Source of the DNA: Limnanthes douglasii subsp. nivea
Taxonomy: Eukaryota; Streptophyta; Magnoliopsida; Brassicales; Limnanthaceae
Length of the DNA stretch: 64,000 nucleotides
Assembly: GCA_036936605.1 (NCBI GenBank)
Contig: JAUPFV010000004.1
Location: 184,406,807 to 184,470,806 of the forward strand
Direction: 5' to 3'
Shown here: in pieces, positions 55,680 through 64,000 of the stretch
How the letters are laid out: the number at the start of each line of letters is the position of its first letter
Numbering within the stretch: position 1 is the stretch's first letter
The notes under the pieces: model-generated
Database searches by the model: none
What the model was told of the DNA's origin: nothing
What the model saw: the letters and a program-made list of their open reading frames with translations, nothing else
Made by a program: the position numbers and the translations under genes

Positions 55680-55860
55680 AAGAAAACGTACATTACATTG
55701 AGAACATGAGAGTTATTTGTATATTTTACTAATGAGTGTTATTCGTATCATATACTCAACCATGCGCGAGTTCTTTGTAATTCAAACATGAGATTTCTTT
55801 ATATACTACTCAACATTAGATTTATTGTATATTCTTCCCATGAGAGTTCTTTGTAATTTT
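55680..55860 (+). repeat. GAGTT motif array with a third copy of the 109-bp block
   Basis: Units from ATGAGAGTTATTTGTATATT to ATGAGAGTTCTTTGTAATTT. The part from about 55743 to 55855 follows the same unit order as the two blocks at 26591-26808. Confidence 0.85.
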
Positions 55861-57109
55861 TAGCTAAACTTACCGCACTGTGGCCATAAATTTGTATCAC
55901 GATGTATTTGGCATTGTGAGCACCTTTGAAAAAATTGCATGGAACTTTCCAATCGACTTCTTTATGCTTCTTATAAATCCAAGCGTAGATAACCTACCAA
56001 ATGACAAGTGGGAGTCATATAACCGAAGTTGAGAGACTGATCTAAAAGACAGTTCTGATGATCTAACTGATCTAAAAGAAAATTCTGATGATCTAACTGA
56101 TCTAAAAGACAGTTATGATGATCTCGATACAACTCAAAAATAATCTTATGCCATCAAAGGACAGTGCAAGACTTTTATATTTTACCTTGTAGTTGAGGTC
56201 ATGTTTGTAAGGTAGCACCATCACTCCACTCACAACCACGTTAAGTTTGTAGGAGAACTCCGCGTTATTAAATATCATACTTCCCGATCTTCTTGTCCTC
56301 CTGTCGTTTTAATTGTAATGACTTTTTGGTATTAACCACCATTGATCAATTGCATTGTTGATGTATTCTTTTCCCAATCTAGAAACTTACCTCTGTCTTT
56401 GCCTCATATGTCAGACTCATTAAATCAAAATTAGGATACACATCATCTTCTTCCACTATCTCTTTCCTTGTCCGGAGTATAGAAAAGTGGTTGTCATATT
56501 TTAACATCCTGACTACACATATTTGATTTTAAATAATCTAAAAATCCAATTACCACATCCACAACGACCACCAATGTTGTTGTCTTATTTGCAACTTTTT
56601 CAGCAGCACCATCTTCACAAAGTCGAGCAATCACATCATCTGTCATAGAATCTAAAGTCCATTGCAGCACATCATCGAGCTCTTCCTTATCAACTTTGTT
56701 AAAAAATGACTTCGTATATTGCATATAATAATTATCAAAAATTTGTTTTTTTAAAACATACTATTTTATTAACCGCATCAGCTAATTTCAAAACTTTTCC
56801 TTCTTGATCGTCCACTGGATTCAGTATTGGTTCCACTACTTCTATTTGGCTAAGTTGTTCTGACTTTGTGTAGCATGGTTGTTGGTGTTTAGAAACTTCT
56901 GTGGCTGGCTGTGGGACTTTCACCGCTGCTTCTCGTTGGGTGAGTAGTTATGTCTTTGTGCAGGCTGGGCTTCCTTTTCAGCTTGTTGTGGTACCGGTTG
57001 TGCTGCTTTGGTTTGTGTTAGTCTTTCACTATTTTCCAAGGCTAGTTGTTGTTATTCTCCTTGATGTTTTTGTTTTCTTTTGGGTTGTTGTTGGTTGGCA
57101 TATTTTTAT

Positions 57110-57480
57110 ATATCAAACATGAGAGTTCTTTGCAATATATAATATGAGATTTCTTTGTAATGCTTGATTTTTAAACATGTGAGTTGTTTGATTTATAAAC
57201 ATGAGAGTTGATTGATATGTATATCATGCGCGTTATTTGTATAAGAATAATGAGAGTCCTTTAAACATTCATCATGCTAGTTGTTTCATGAATTAAAAAC
57301 CAAAATATAATAAAACATAGAAAGTGAGTTGTTTATACGTTATTATAAGAGTTCTTTGACCAAGACATATCAGAAGAGTTCTTTCAAAAGAAGGTATTGC
57401 GATTTCTTCAAAATAATAATCATGCAACTTTTTGAAAACACTAACTATGCTTGTTTTTTCAAAACAACATATCAAAGTTT
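57110..57480 (+). repeat. GAGTT motif array in an intron of the Ulp1-like gene
   Basis: About ten units, such as ATGAGAGTTCTTTGCAATA, ATGTGAGTTGTTTGAT, ATGCGCGTTATTTGTAT and AGAGTTCTTTGACC, spaced 27-35 bp, all on the + strand. Confidence 0.85.
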
Positions 57481-58849
57481 AACAAACCAACATTTTGTTA
57501 CCCCTAGACAATATCACTTCAGAAAAATATATCACAAAATATATTCAGATAGTTGAATCTTAATGTACTTTGGATCCACTTACATCTTCACAACCTTCTG
57601 CATCCGTAAGTCCATATTCTTCAGTTTCCACTTTATGTTCACGAGCTTCTACCTCATTTATTCCAGATTCTTCACAACCTTATTCCTATTGCATTTTCTT
57701 GTATATGTGGTGACTCATTTGTCTTCAGATCCTTCAGATGAGACTCAGTTGTATCTGTCTTATTTGGAGGACTCTGATGTGTCTTTGTCTCCTTTGGAGA
57801 AGGAGAATGGTCTGCATGTCTCTTTGTGGAGGAGAGTTGTATTATCTATCGTCTTCTCCGGTACTACTACAGATGCTAGTACTAGAGGAGTCTAATTTGT
57901 ATCATCTACCGCCTGCTCCAGTACTACTTTATTACCTTTTTTAGACTCCTTTATTTTCCCTTCCGGTGTTGTAGCCTCTTCCTGCTTCTCATAAGGCACA
58001 ACTACTATTTTTTCAACTAATACTGGCCTTTCTTTGTTGACACCTAAAACATATACAATAGCTTTAGTTGACACAAATTATGTTGGTAATAATGGTTGCA
58101 CATCTTGATTTTTAGTGGCAAGGCTTCCAACATAGCAAAAACGCATGTTACATGTGTTTTCAAGTTGTTATTTTTCAAGCTTCGCATGCATCTCAGCTAG
58201 CTTTTTCGTAGCTCTTCAATCTTCCATAAGAATACCATACATATATTTTTTGGAGTATTCAAAAAAGAAAATGTGTAACAAGCTAAATCATATACTCGCT
58301 TCTCTCGCCTTTCTACCAACCAAAGACTCCAAGCTATTCTTATCGGTGGAGGTCCTGACCTTATTTCTTTTCTTTTTAACTATCTATCGGTTAACAAAAT
58401 GAAAATTGTGCTTAAAACTTGTTATTTTATTTGGGGGATGCTGGTCCGACCTTTGGATGTTGTTGCATCTCTATTTTTTCCGGTTTTCTTCGCGGGAGTC
58501 GGTCTGCGTTGGAACACAAAAGCCCGGTGCATCCATATCATCATCTTATATATCCACGGTCTCTGGTTGGGACATTTGAGTTGTTGTTGATGGAATTGTT
58601 GGTGTCCAGTCTATTTGGGTTTGGTTGTTTGGTTTAGGATTAGGTTGTTGCCTTGTGTATGGCGCCCTTTTACTTGTTTTTTGGGCTGCACTTTTCTTCT
58701 TTTTCCTAGGCTTTTCTTCTAGTGCAACCGGTGCAACAAATGAATTTTCACTTCCTTCAAATCCTTCAAATGTTTCTATTTTAGCTTCTGTCAAGACTAG
58801 GGCAGCTTCCACAACCTATCCATGGAAGAACAACCCAATTAATACATGT

Positions 58850-59165
58850 GCGTGAGTTGTTTAATACCATAAACAGATCACGGGAATTGTTTGTGTTCAT
58901 AAAACATGAGAATTCTATGTTACCAACATCATGGGAGTTCTGTTATAAAACCATTTGGCATGTTCTATGTTACTATAAGGTTGCGAGTTGTGTTACCAAA
59001 AGTATGTGAGTTATATGTTACCAACCACATTGGAGTTCTTTTATAGTAAGTCCACTTTGAGAATTCTTTTATAATCCAAATATGCAAGTTGATTTATGCT
59101 GCAAATCTGGGAGTTAGATGTTAGTACAACGTTAGAGTTGTTTTACACATAAAGATGCGTGTTCT
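58850..59165 (+). repeat. GAGTT motif array in an upstream intron of the Ulp1-like gene
   Basis: About ten units, for example GCGTGAGTTGTTTAAT, ACATGAGAATTCTATGTTAC, GCGAGTTGTGTTACC, GAGTTCTTTTATA and GCGTGTTCTTTTATA. TGTTAC often follows the motif here, which is a local variant. Confidence 0.83.
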
Positions 59166-59875
59166 TTTATATAAAACTAACGATTTATTTTCAAAACAGA
59201 TATATTTCATACTTCATCATCTCGCAGCTTGTTTATCCTTTCAATCATCTCAATGATCATCGGTTTACACTCCAATCCCCATAATTTGGAGAACCTTGGG
59301 ATCATGTTCGGCTTTACGAGGTCTAGCCCAATTATTGTGTGCTCCATGACAAAGGGTTGCATCACGAATAGAAGTGCAGTGCAGCCGAAAAAACTATTGG
59401 GTTATCCTTAAGCAACACATATTCTAATCGACTGGAGAAGCTTCTGCAATACTGCTCCGGACAATCATAGTCATTTATTTTGTTGAGGTCTTTGACGTAA
59501 TACACCACATTCCAATCTATTACATCTCCTAATACTGAGTACAATAGATTGGGGAAAAAACAATGTCAACATTCAAACAACATCCTCCACGACATGCTCT
59601 TTGCCACTCCTTATGGCTTTGGCTATACATGTCTATATAACACGGCACAACATGCTATATTAGTGCAACTGAACATCCTGCTTATAACACAAATTAGATT
59701 TAGAGGTACTTTTATAATATTTTTTGAATCATAAAGTATGTTTGCATTAATCCTTGAATCATTCTCGGCCCCGTGTACGTATCGACCTACAAATCCTTCG
59801 GCTTTTGCTAAAGGAATTTCATATGTGTCGTGCTTAAGATAGAAAACTGCCTTCACATCATCGATCATTAGCTTG

Positions 59876-61707
59876 TTTTGCTTTCAAGTATATGCATAAT
59901 ACATCCACGAAGATCACTGCTTACTGTGTCATTAGTTTGTAAATGGCGACTGTATGCATCAATAGATTCTAGCATTGGTTTCATGATGATCAAGCGCTTT
60001 GCCAACACCTATTCATGTAGCCTTGTATTTTCGAAGAAAAAAAGTAGGCATTTGACGTCTGATTTAATGCGGATGAAATACCCGAATCAATTAGGACAAG
60101 TCATTCTTTAACAGCAAAAACTATTCAGTATTCTGTCAAACAAGACTATGGTTTAGATATTTCCTATCGTTTATCGTGGAATGCGTTAGAGAAGGCTAGC
60201 AGGAAGTTTTTGGAGACAGTAATACTTCGTTTGGGTTGCTAAATGCATATTTTAGAAGATTAAAAAGTCGAGATATTACTACGGATTGTCATTTGGAGGT
60301 TGGTTTGGGGAATGTCTTCAGGAGGTGTTTTGTGGCTTTCGAATCATGCATTCAAGGCTTTCACTCATGTCGACCATTGTTGTACGTGGACGGTACCCAT
60401 TTAAACGGCAAACATCGTGGTGTTTTGCTGTCTGTAGTAGCCAAGGACGGCAATAACAGTGAGTTTTAGACCTTCTTGTAAATGTAGATCTATATTCGTG
60501 CTAATAAGATAGAATAATGTGTATCTCATCATCTGATAAATAGCGTGCATATGACGCGAGTTGACCTCACCCTTTTTCTATGTTAACGATTCGCGACGTA
60601 CCGATTTTTACCATCCTAAACAATCGCGCGATTTGTAGTTTGATTATAGTTACCCACGCGCGATACGTTGTATATTATATGCACCGTATCGCGCGAGATG
60701 AAAGCTGCCTACTAACAATCGTGCCTTAATTAATACATATATCTTTGTATTATAGACTCCCTAAAACTATTTTCATATTGCAGGTATTTTTCCAGTTGCT
60801 TTTGGTATTTTCGGTGGTGAAGATTCCGATAACTGTATGTGGTACATGGAATGTCTTAAACCTCATTTGTTAAACCGTCAAATCACTTTTATTTCCGACA
60901 GACATTCTGGTATTATTAATGTTGCTTCCGTTGTTTACCCAAACTGCTTTCATGCTTACTGTTAATAATTTGAAGACAGCTCTTGAAAACACCAACCGCG
61001 AGTTTAAGAAGAAAATGTTGATGCGATTCAAAAGTTGTGCTTACGCTCCAACAGTTGAACTTTTTAATGAGAGACTTTCCAAGTTTTTAAGTAGAGCTGG
61101 TAAAAATGTTAAGGCTTTCATCGAGAATTTACCTCCCTATAAGTACGCCCAGCCATTCGTCATTGGCAAACGTTACGGGGCAATGGCATCATCTGTTGCC
61201 GAATCCTTTAACAATCAGATTAAAAAGTTTTGCAATCTACCGATTGTTGAAATGATAGACAAGATTAGAGTTATGCTAATGACTCAGATTTCTAGACGTT
61301 ATTGAGAAGGACTAAGCTGGAACAATCATTTGTGCCCCGTATATGAGAAGCAGTTTAAGTGTTCGTGTGGTTCATGGCAACAAGAATGTTTTCCATGTGC
61401 TCACTCATTGGCTGCAATAACATCCGTGAACGAAGATCCTATGACGTTGGTAGAACCATTCTACATTGTAAGTAATTATAGATTCATCTATTCGTTTAGC
61501 ATACCTGCAATAACTGACTATGGTGAAAGTTCATCATCTAACCTATCCGAAGGACCTGTTGTTCTACCTCCTAACGTAAAAAGGCGAGCTGGAAGGCCAA
61601 AGAAGAAGAGTATTCCATCCAGAGGAGAAGTATCACCTACCCACTTGCCCTGTGGCCGTTGCTTTAAATTTGGACTCAACCGAAGGACTTGTGATATCAC
61701 ATTATGA
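59876..61707 (+). pseudogene. MULE-2b MURA-type transposase, few lesions
   Basis: MuDR-type transposase, truncated at its N-terminus. It shows CKWRLYASIDSSIGFMMIKRF, then the DDE core: first Asp in LLYVDGTHLNGKHRG (60381), second in FISDRHSGIINV after the intron, Glu in MASSVAESFNNQI. A SWIM finger follows (CSCGSWQQECFPCAH), then an AT-hook-like RRAGRPKKK and a knuckle CGRCFKFGLNRRTC in which the usual His is Leu. Intron 60459-60783 has GTGAGT and CAG borders, and joining the exons keeps frame (60451-60458 to 60784). Lesions: a small frameshift near 59930, another near 60120-60200, a short deletion with frameshift at 60962, and TGA at 61303 where a Trp codon is usual. All catalytic residues remain. 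Confidence 0.87.
60459..60783 (+). other. Transposase intron with CpG-rich motifs
   Basis: 325-bp intron with GTGAGT donor and TTGCAG acceptor. It contains GACGCGAGTTGAC, TCGCGCGATTTGTAG, ACGCGCGATACG and ATCGCGCGAGATG: many CpGs in an otherwise AT-rich intron. The matching intron of MULE-2a has GAGTT motifs instead. Confidence 0.85.
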
Positions 61708-61849
61708 GCTCCCCGTCGAAATCTTATTTTGCTTTCATTTGTTTTCTTTAGCATGTATTAACTTGATTCCACTTGTTCTGTATCTTTCTCCCTTCTTTCG
61801 CCCAAACTTTTTCAGTTGATACGCTTTAATAACATAGAAGGTTTCATCT

Positions 61850-62960
61850 GATATGCTAGATTAGTTGAACTTTGCTTGGATCACGCTAGACGTTACTGAC
61901 CTATGATGCTAGACGCTTTGATCGTAGTACTTAACGCGAGTTGTTAGTATTATATCACGCTAGATTAGTTGTGCCTGGCCATCCTCGCGCGAGATGCTTG
62001 CGTAATATGACGTTAGATACGCTAGAACTCGTTATAAACCCAACATTAAAGAGCCAACAAACACAACGTGTGATAGACCAAAAAAGTCGCGCGAGATACA
62101 CGCCAAAGACCCATGCTCCAGCCACAACGACCAACACTACAACGCGACATATTCACTACATGTCGCGCGTGTTACCCTTAACTGATATGGCTAATTACAA
62201 CTCTCACCACCCCTCGTGCGATACAAGATAAAGACTCGAGCGTGATACACAATTCCAAAACATATCCAAATCTAGCACACCCCATACGCGAGACGCACAC
62301 CCATACCCTTAACTGTTAGTATTATACGACGTTAGTTTAGTTGTGCTTGAATTGCATCGCGCGAGTTACTACTTAGATATGACGCTAGTCATGTTGCACT
62401 TCAATAAGTTGCGCGAGTTATTACTGAGATATGATGCTAGATGCATTAACGTTTTGCAATTATAATAGAATTACGTATACTACCGAAGACGCAGCTATGA
62501 TATTACGCGAGATCTGTATATGCTATGACGCTCTAAACTCTTTCACTTCATACCCTTTAGTGACATGGAAGTTTTCATCTGTTCTCTATAGATTAGTTGG
62601 AGTTGACTTAAATCACGCTAGACGTTACTGAACCGTAACGCTAGACGTGTATATGTTACGCCGCGCGCGACATAAGTTTTATACGACACTAGATTAGTTG
62701 TGCCTAGTATGCGTCATGCGAGATGCTCATGTATGTTGACGCTAGTCACGTGGCACTTTCACATATGCATCTTTCTGATTATGGATTGTGTGACTAACAT
62801 TATGGTGCCAATGTTACGCGACTCATTGAGGATACTTACTGCATGACTAGTCACCTTATTCATCTCTACTATTTTATGTGTAACTCAGTTTTACTCTTCC
62901 TAAGCGCGAATCATGTAGGATTTACAACGCGTGATGAATGAATTTTCTATGCATCTCTAC
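61850..62960. repeat. CpG-rich interspersed motif array (GCGCGAG and ACGCTAGA words)
   Basis: About 1.1 kb with two recurrent words: GCGCGAG(A/T)T or close variants (at least eight copies) and (G)ACGCTAGA(C/T) or TGATGCTAGA (ten or more), often separated by TTAGTTGTGC. Spacing is irregular at 30-60 bp. ORFs through it look like by-products. It lies between the transposase and the acidic gene, as the GAGTT array does in MULE-2a. Confidence 0.88.
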
Positions 62961-63242
62961 TGTTTTCTGTTTTTCAATTGGAGGGTGTCACATACACTAT
63001 CAAATTATTGAAACACACAATTAGATCCATTGGTAATTTTAACATTGCAAAAGGAGTGAATAAAGACAAGTTTAATACATATGGATAACAGAGGGCCTAC
63101 CCATGCCCAGATACTAAACCCTAATAAAAAAAACAACCAAATCCAAAAGGGTTTACCAGTTAAAAGCACAAAAAACAACTACAGTTTGAGACAACCTAAG
63201 CATATTTTAATAATCTGAAGAGTTACCCTCCTCAGATGTGTC

Positions 63243-63621
63243 CTACTCATCGTTAGAGTCCTCGTCTGTCTCTTCATCCTCCTCCTCCTCTTCATCCTCG
63301 TCGTCCATTTCCTCCCCCCAGTAAGAATTGTCCGATGAGTCCTTCGAAGACTTCCTAGGAGTTATCTTCCTCCTGCCCGTCTTCGTCTTATTGTTCTTCA
63401 GTATCCTACGTCGTTTAGGATACCAGTCGATGTCGAAATCCTCGTTCGGCCACGACAGGGAGTATTCAGACGAATACTCAATCGTTGGTGAAAGCGAGGG
63501 AGAGAAAGGATTCGCCTCAGAGTCGGAAGAGTACTCGGTGGTAGTCTCCCGCTTGTAGTTCGAGTAGCGACAACTCACGTCGGAAAAAGTCGGAGAGAAA
63601 GGATTCGCCTCAGAGTCGGAA
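63243..63621 (-). CDS. Small acidic protein gene of MULE-2b, start uncertain
   Basis: Open minus-strand frame with a Ser-rich N-terminus, a 30-bp direct repeat (63499-63528 and 63592-63621) that duplicates the peptide SDSEANPFSP at a 31-residue interval, a basic centre (KRRRILKNNKTKTGRRKI) and an acidic end (MDDEDEEEEEDEETDEDSND). It shares the three-zone plan, strand and position with 54308-54622. No ATG precedes the repeat in this frame; a TAA lies just upstream, so the start is lost or supplied by splicing. A TATA box lies about 50 bp upstream. Function unknown. Confidence 0.5.
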
Positions 63622-63665
63622 TTTTAATAGTCTGATGTATAAGCATGCAAGCAAACGCGAGACGC

Positions 63666-63680
63666 CTATTTATATAATTT
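63666..63680 (-). promoter_or_regulatory. TATA box upstream of the MULE-2b acidic gene
   Basis: The minus strand reads AAATTATATAAATAGGCG, a strong plant TATA box. It is about 50 bp before the first codons of the acidic frame and supports transcription of that gene on the minus strand. Confidence 0.6.
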
Positions 63681-63775
63681 CGAAAACAACGAGTACCCTA
63701 GTGAGCCTTTAATGTACGTGGAATGAGTGCTTTAGCTACCCAAGTCACATCGTTCATTAATAAATCCAATACAAT

Positions 63776-63807
63776 TAGTGAAAAGACATCCCATTGTCTT
63801 TTCACTA
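63776..63807. repeat. 13-bp perfect hairpin with 6-nt loop
   Basis: TAGTGAAAAGACA (63776-63788) and its exact reverse complement TGTCTTTTCACTA (63795-63807) flank TCCCAT. It may be a remnant of a terminal or subterminal repeat, or an upstream element of the minus-strand acidic gene. The sequence from here to 64000 is AT-rich and non-coding. Confidence 0.85.
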
Positions 63808-64000
63808 GCCACTAATTAGGACGCGATTGAAATTTGAATCACGATAACCAACGTGTAGTGATATCCAAGTATTTTACAGCTCTCCTCTTATTGATTAATT
63901 ATAATTATTGATTTTTTTAAGTTTATTATTATTCAATTTACGTTTGGCTATATAATATATACTTAAGTACATTCTAAACAAGTGAATATTTGAACTAGGT

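Larger units (their letters stand above)
54990..59868 (-). pseudogene. Ulp1-like (C48) cysteine peptidase gene carried by MULE-2a, multi-exon
   Basis: Minus-strand gene, exons read from 59868 leftward: MIDDVKAVFYLKHDTYEIPL (59868-59623), DVIDWNVVYYVKDLNKINDY (59544-59400), PFVMEHTIIGLDLVKPNMIP (59390-59210), a basic segment with PRKKKKSAAQKTSKR (58812-58546), 58074-57892, 56923-56494, YAWIYKKHKEVDWKVPCNFF (about 55980-55870), the His-box exon (55555-55440) and the Cys-box exon (55205-55023: NAIEIPQQPQNTLNDGILVC). In Ulp1 peptidases the His box is His-Trp and the Cys box is Asp-Cys-Gly. Here His is followed by TAG (55548-55546), and Asn-Asp-Gly stands where Asp-Cys-Gly is expected, so the nucleophile is lost. 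Ulp1-like genes in plant MULEs are known. Exon limits are approximate. Confidence 0.68.
23200..59870. mobile_element. MULE-2a: Mutator-like element with transposase, acidic ORF and Ulp1-like gene, split by Tat-A and Tat-B
   Basis: The transposase pseudogene (24237-26292, +), GAGTT-motif arrays, an acidic small gene (54308-54622, -) and an Ulp1-like peptidase gene (54990-59868, -) form one unit when Tat-A (26812-44293) and Tat-B (44373-54077) are removed. Both insertions lie in the same motif array, and the array is continuous across the removed elements. MULEs that carry Ulp1-like genes are known in plants (Kaonashi type), which supports the grouping. Both outer ends are uncertain: no TIR pair was found, and the right end abuts a second transposase. 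Confidence 0.65.
59876..64000. mobile_element. MULE-2b: second MULE of the MULE-2 family, cut by the window edge
   Basis: Starts abruptly inside the transposase N-terminal domain, right next to the first exon of the MULE-2a Ulp1-like gene, and runs out of the window. It contains the transposase (+), a CpG-rich motif array and an acidic-protein gene (-), the same order as MULE-2a. The 5' end, promoter and first exon seen in MULE-2a are missing. Confidence 0.65.

Noticed and set aside
61941..62231. ORF of 96 codons downstream of the MULE-2b transposase
   Set aside because: It runs through the GCGCGAG/ACGCTAGA array, has no recognisable domain and its composition follows the repeat.
63328..63558. 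Plus-strand ORF opposite the acidic gene
   Set aside because: It is the mirror of the minus-strand acidic frame, which has the biased composition, the paralogue at 54308-54622 and the TATA box.

Overview
This window looks like a transposon graveyard from a plant nuclear genome, probably a dicot. It is AT-rich. Every protein-coding trace I recognise belongs to plant LTR retrotransposons or to Mutator-like DNA transposons (MULEs) with the gene types those elements carry (OTU, plant mobile domain and Ulp1-type peptidase genes). I saw no convincing single-copy host gene, tRNA, rRNA or organelle sequence. Almost all genes are broken by stops, frameshifts or deletions.

Layout, left to right. (1) 1-5635: a nearly complete Ty3/gypsy element, G1 (gag-protease-RT-RNase H-integrase, 3' LTR, primer-binding site; its 5' LTR is cut off by the window edge). 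(2) 6088-8850: the 5' part of a Tat-lineage Ty3/gypsy element (Tat-D), with a tandem duplication that doubles its primer-binding site. (3) 8990-9165: a 57-bp tandem repeat. (4) 9276-22262: an old Ty1/copia element with both LTRs recognisable, split by (5) 11603-19554: MULE-1, with matching terminal inverted repeats and a near-perfect 9-bp target duplication. MULE-1 has a FAR1-type transposase followed by an OTU domain on the + strand, and a small ORF plus a multi-exon plant mobile domain (PMD) gene on the - strand. (6) About 23.2-59.87 kb: MULE-2a, with a MURA-type transposase (+), a small acidic-protein gene (-) and an Ulp1-like peptidase gene (-). Two Tat retrotransposons split it: Tat-A (26812-44293, target duplication TTATA) and Tat-B (44373-54077, candidate duplication CACAC). 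Tat-A is itself split by a reverse-oriented element, Tat-C (31190 to about 37978). (7) 59876-64000: MULE-2b, a second and better preserved transposase of the same family, again followed by an acidic-protein gene on the - strand and running off the window.

The most unusual signal is in the non-coding parts of the MULEs. Their introns and spacers are filled with short motif arrays, and the motif differs between elements: a palindromic GYACCNNNGGTRC in MULE-1, GAGTTCTTTG-type units in MULE-2a (always on the same strand, whichever way the gene runs), and CpG-rich GCGCGAG / ACGCTAGA words in MULE-2b. In both MULE families a small minus-strand ORF lies downstream of the transposase, and in MULE-1 and MULE-2a a captured gene on the same strand follows it. 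Tat-A and Tat-B both carry an approximately 3-kb antisense gene between pol and the 3' LTR, with a short tandem repeat between pol and that gene. All coordinates, reading frames and similarities were read by eye; no database search or alignment program was run.
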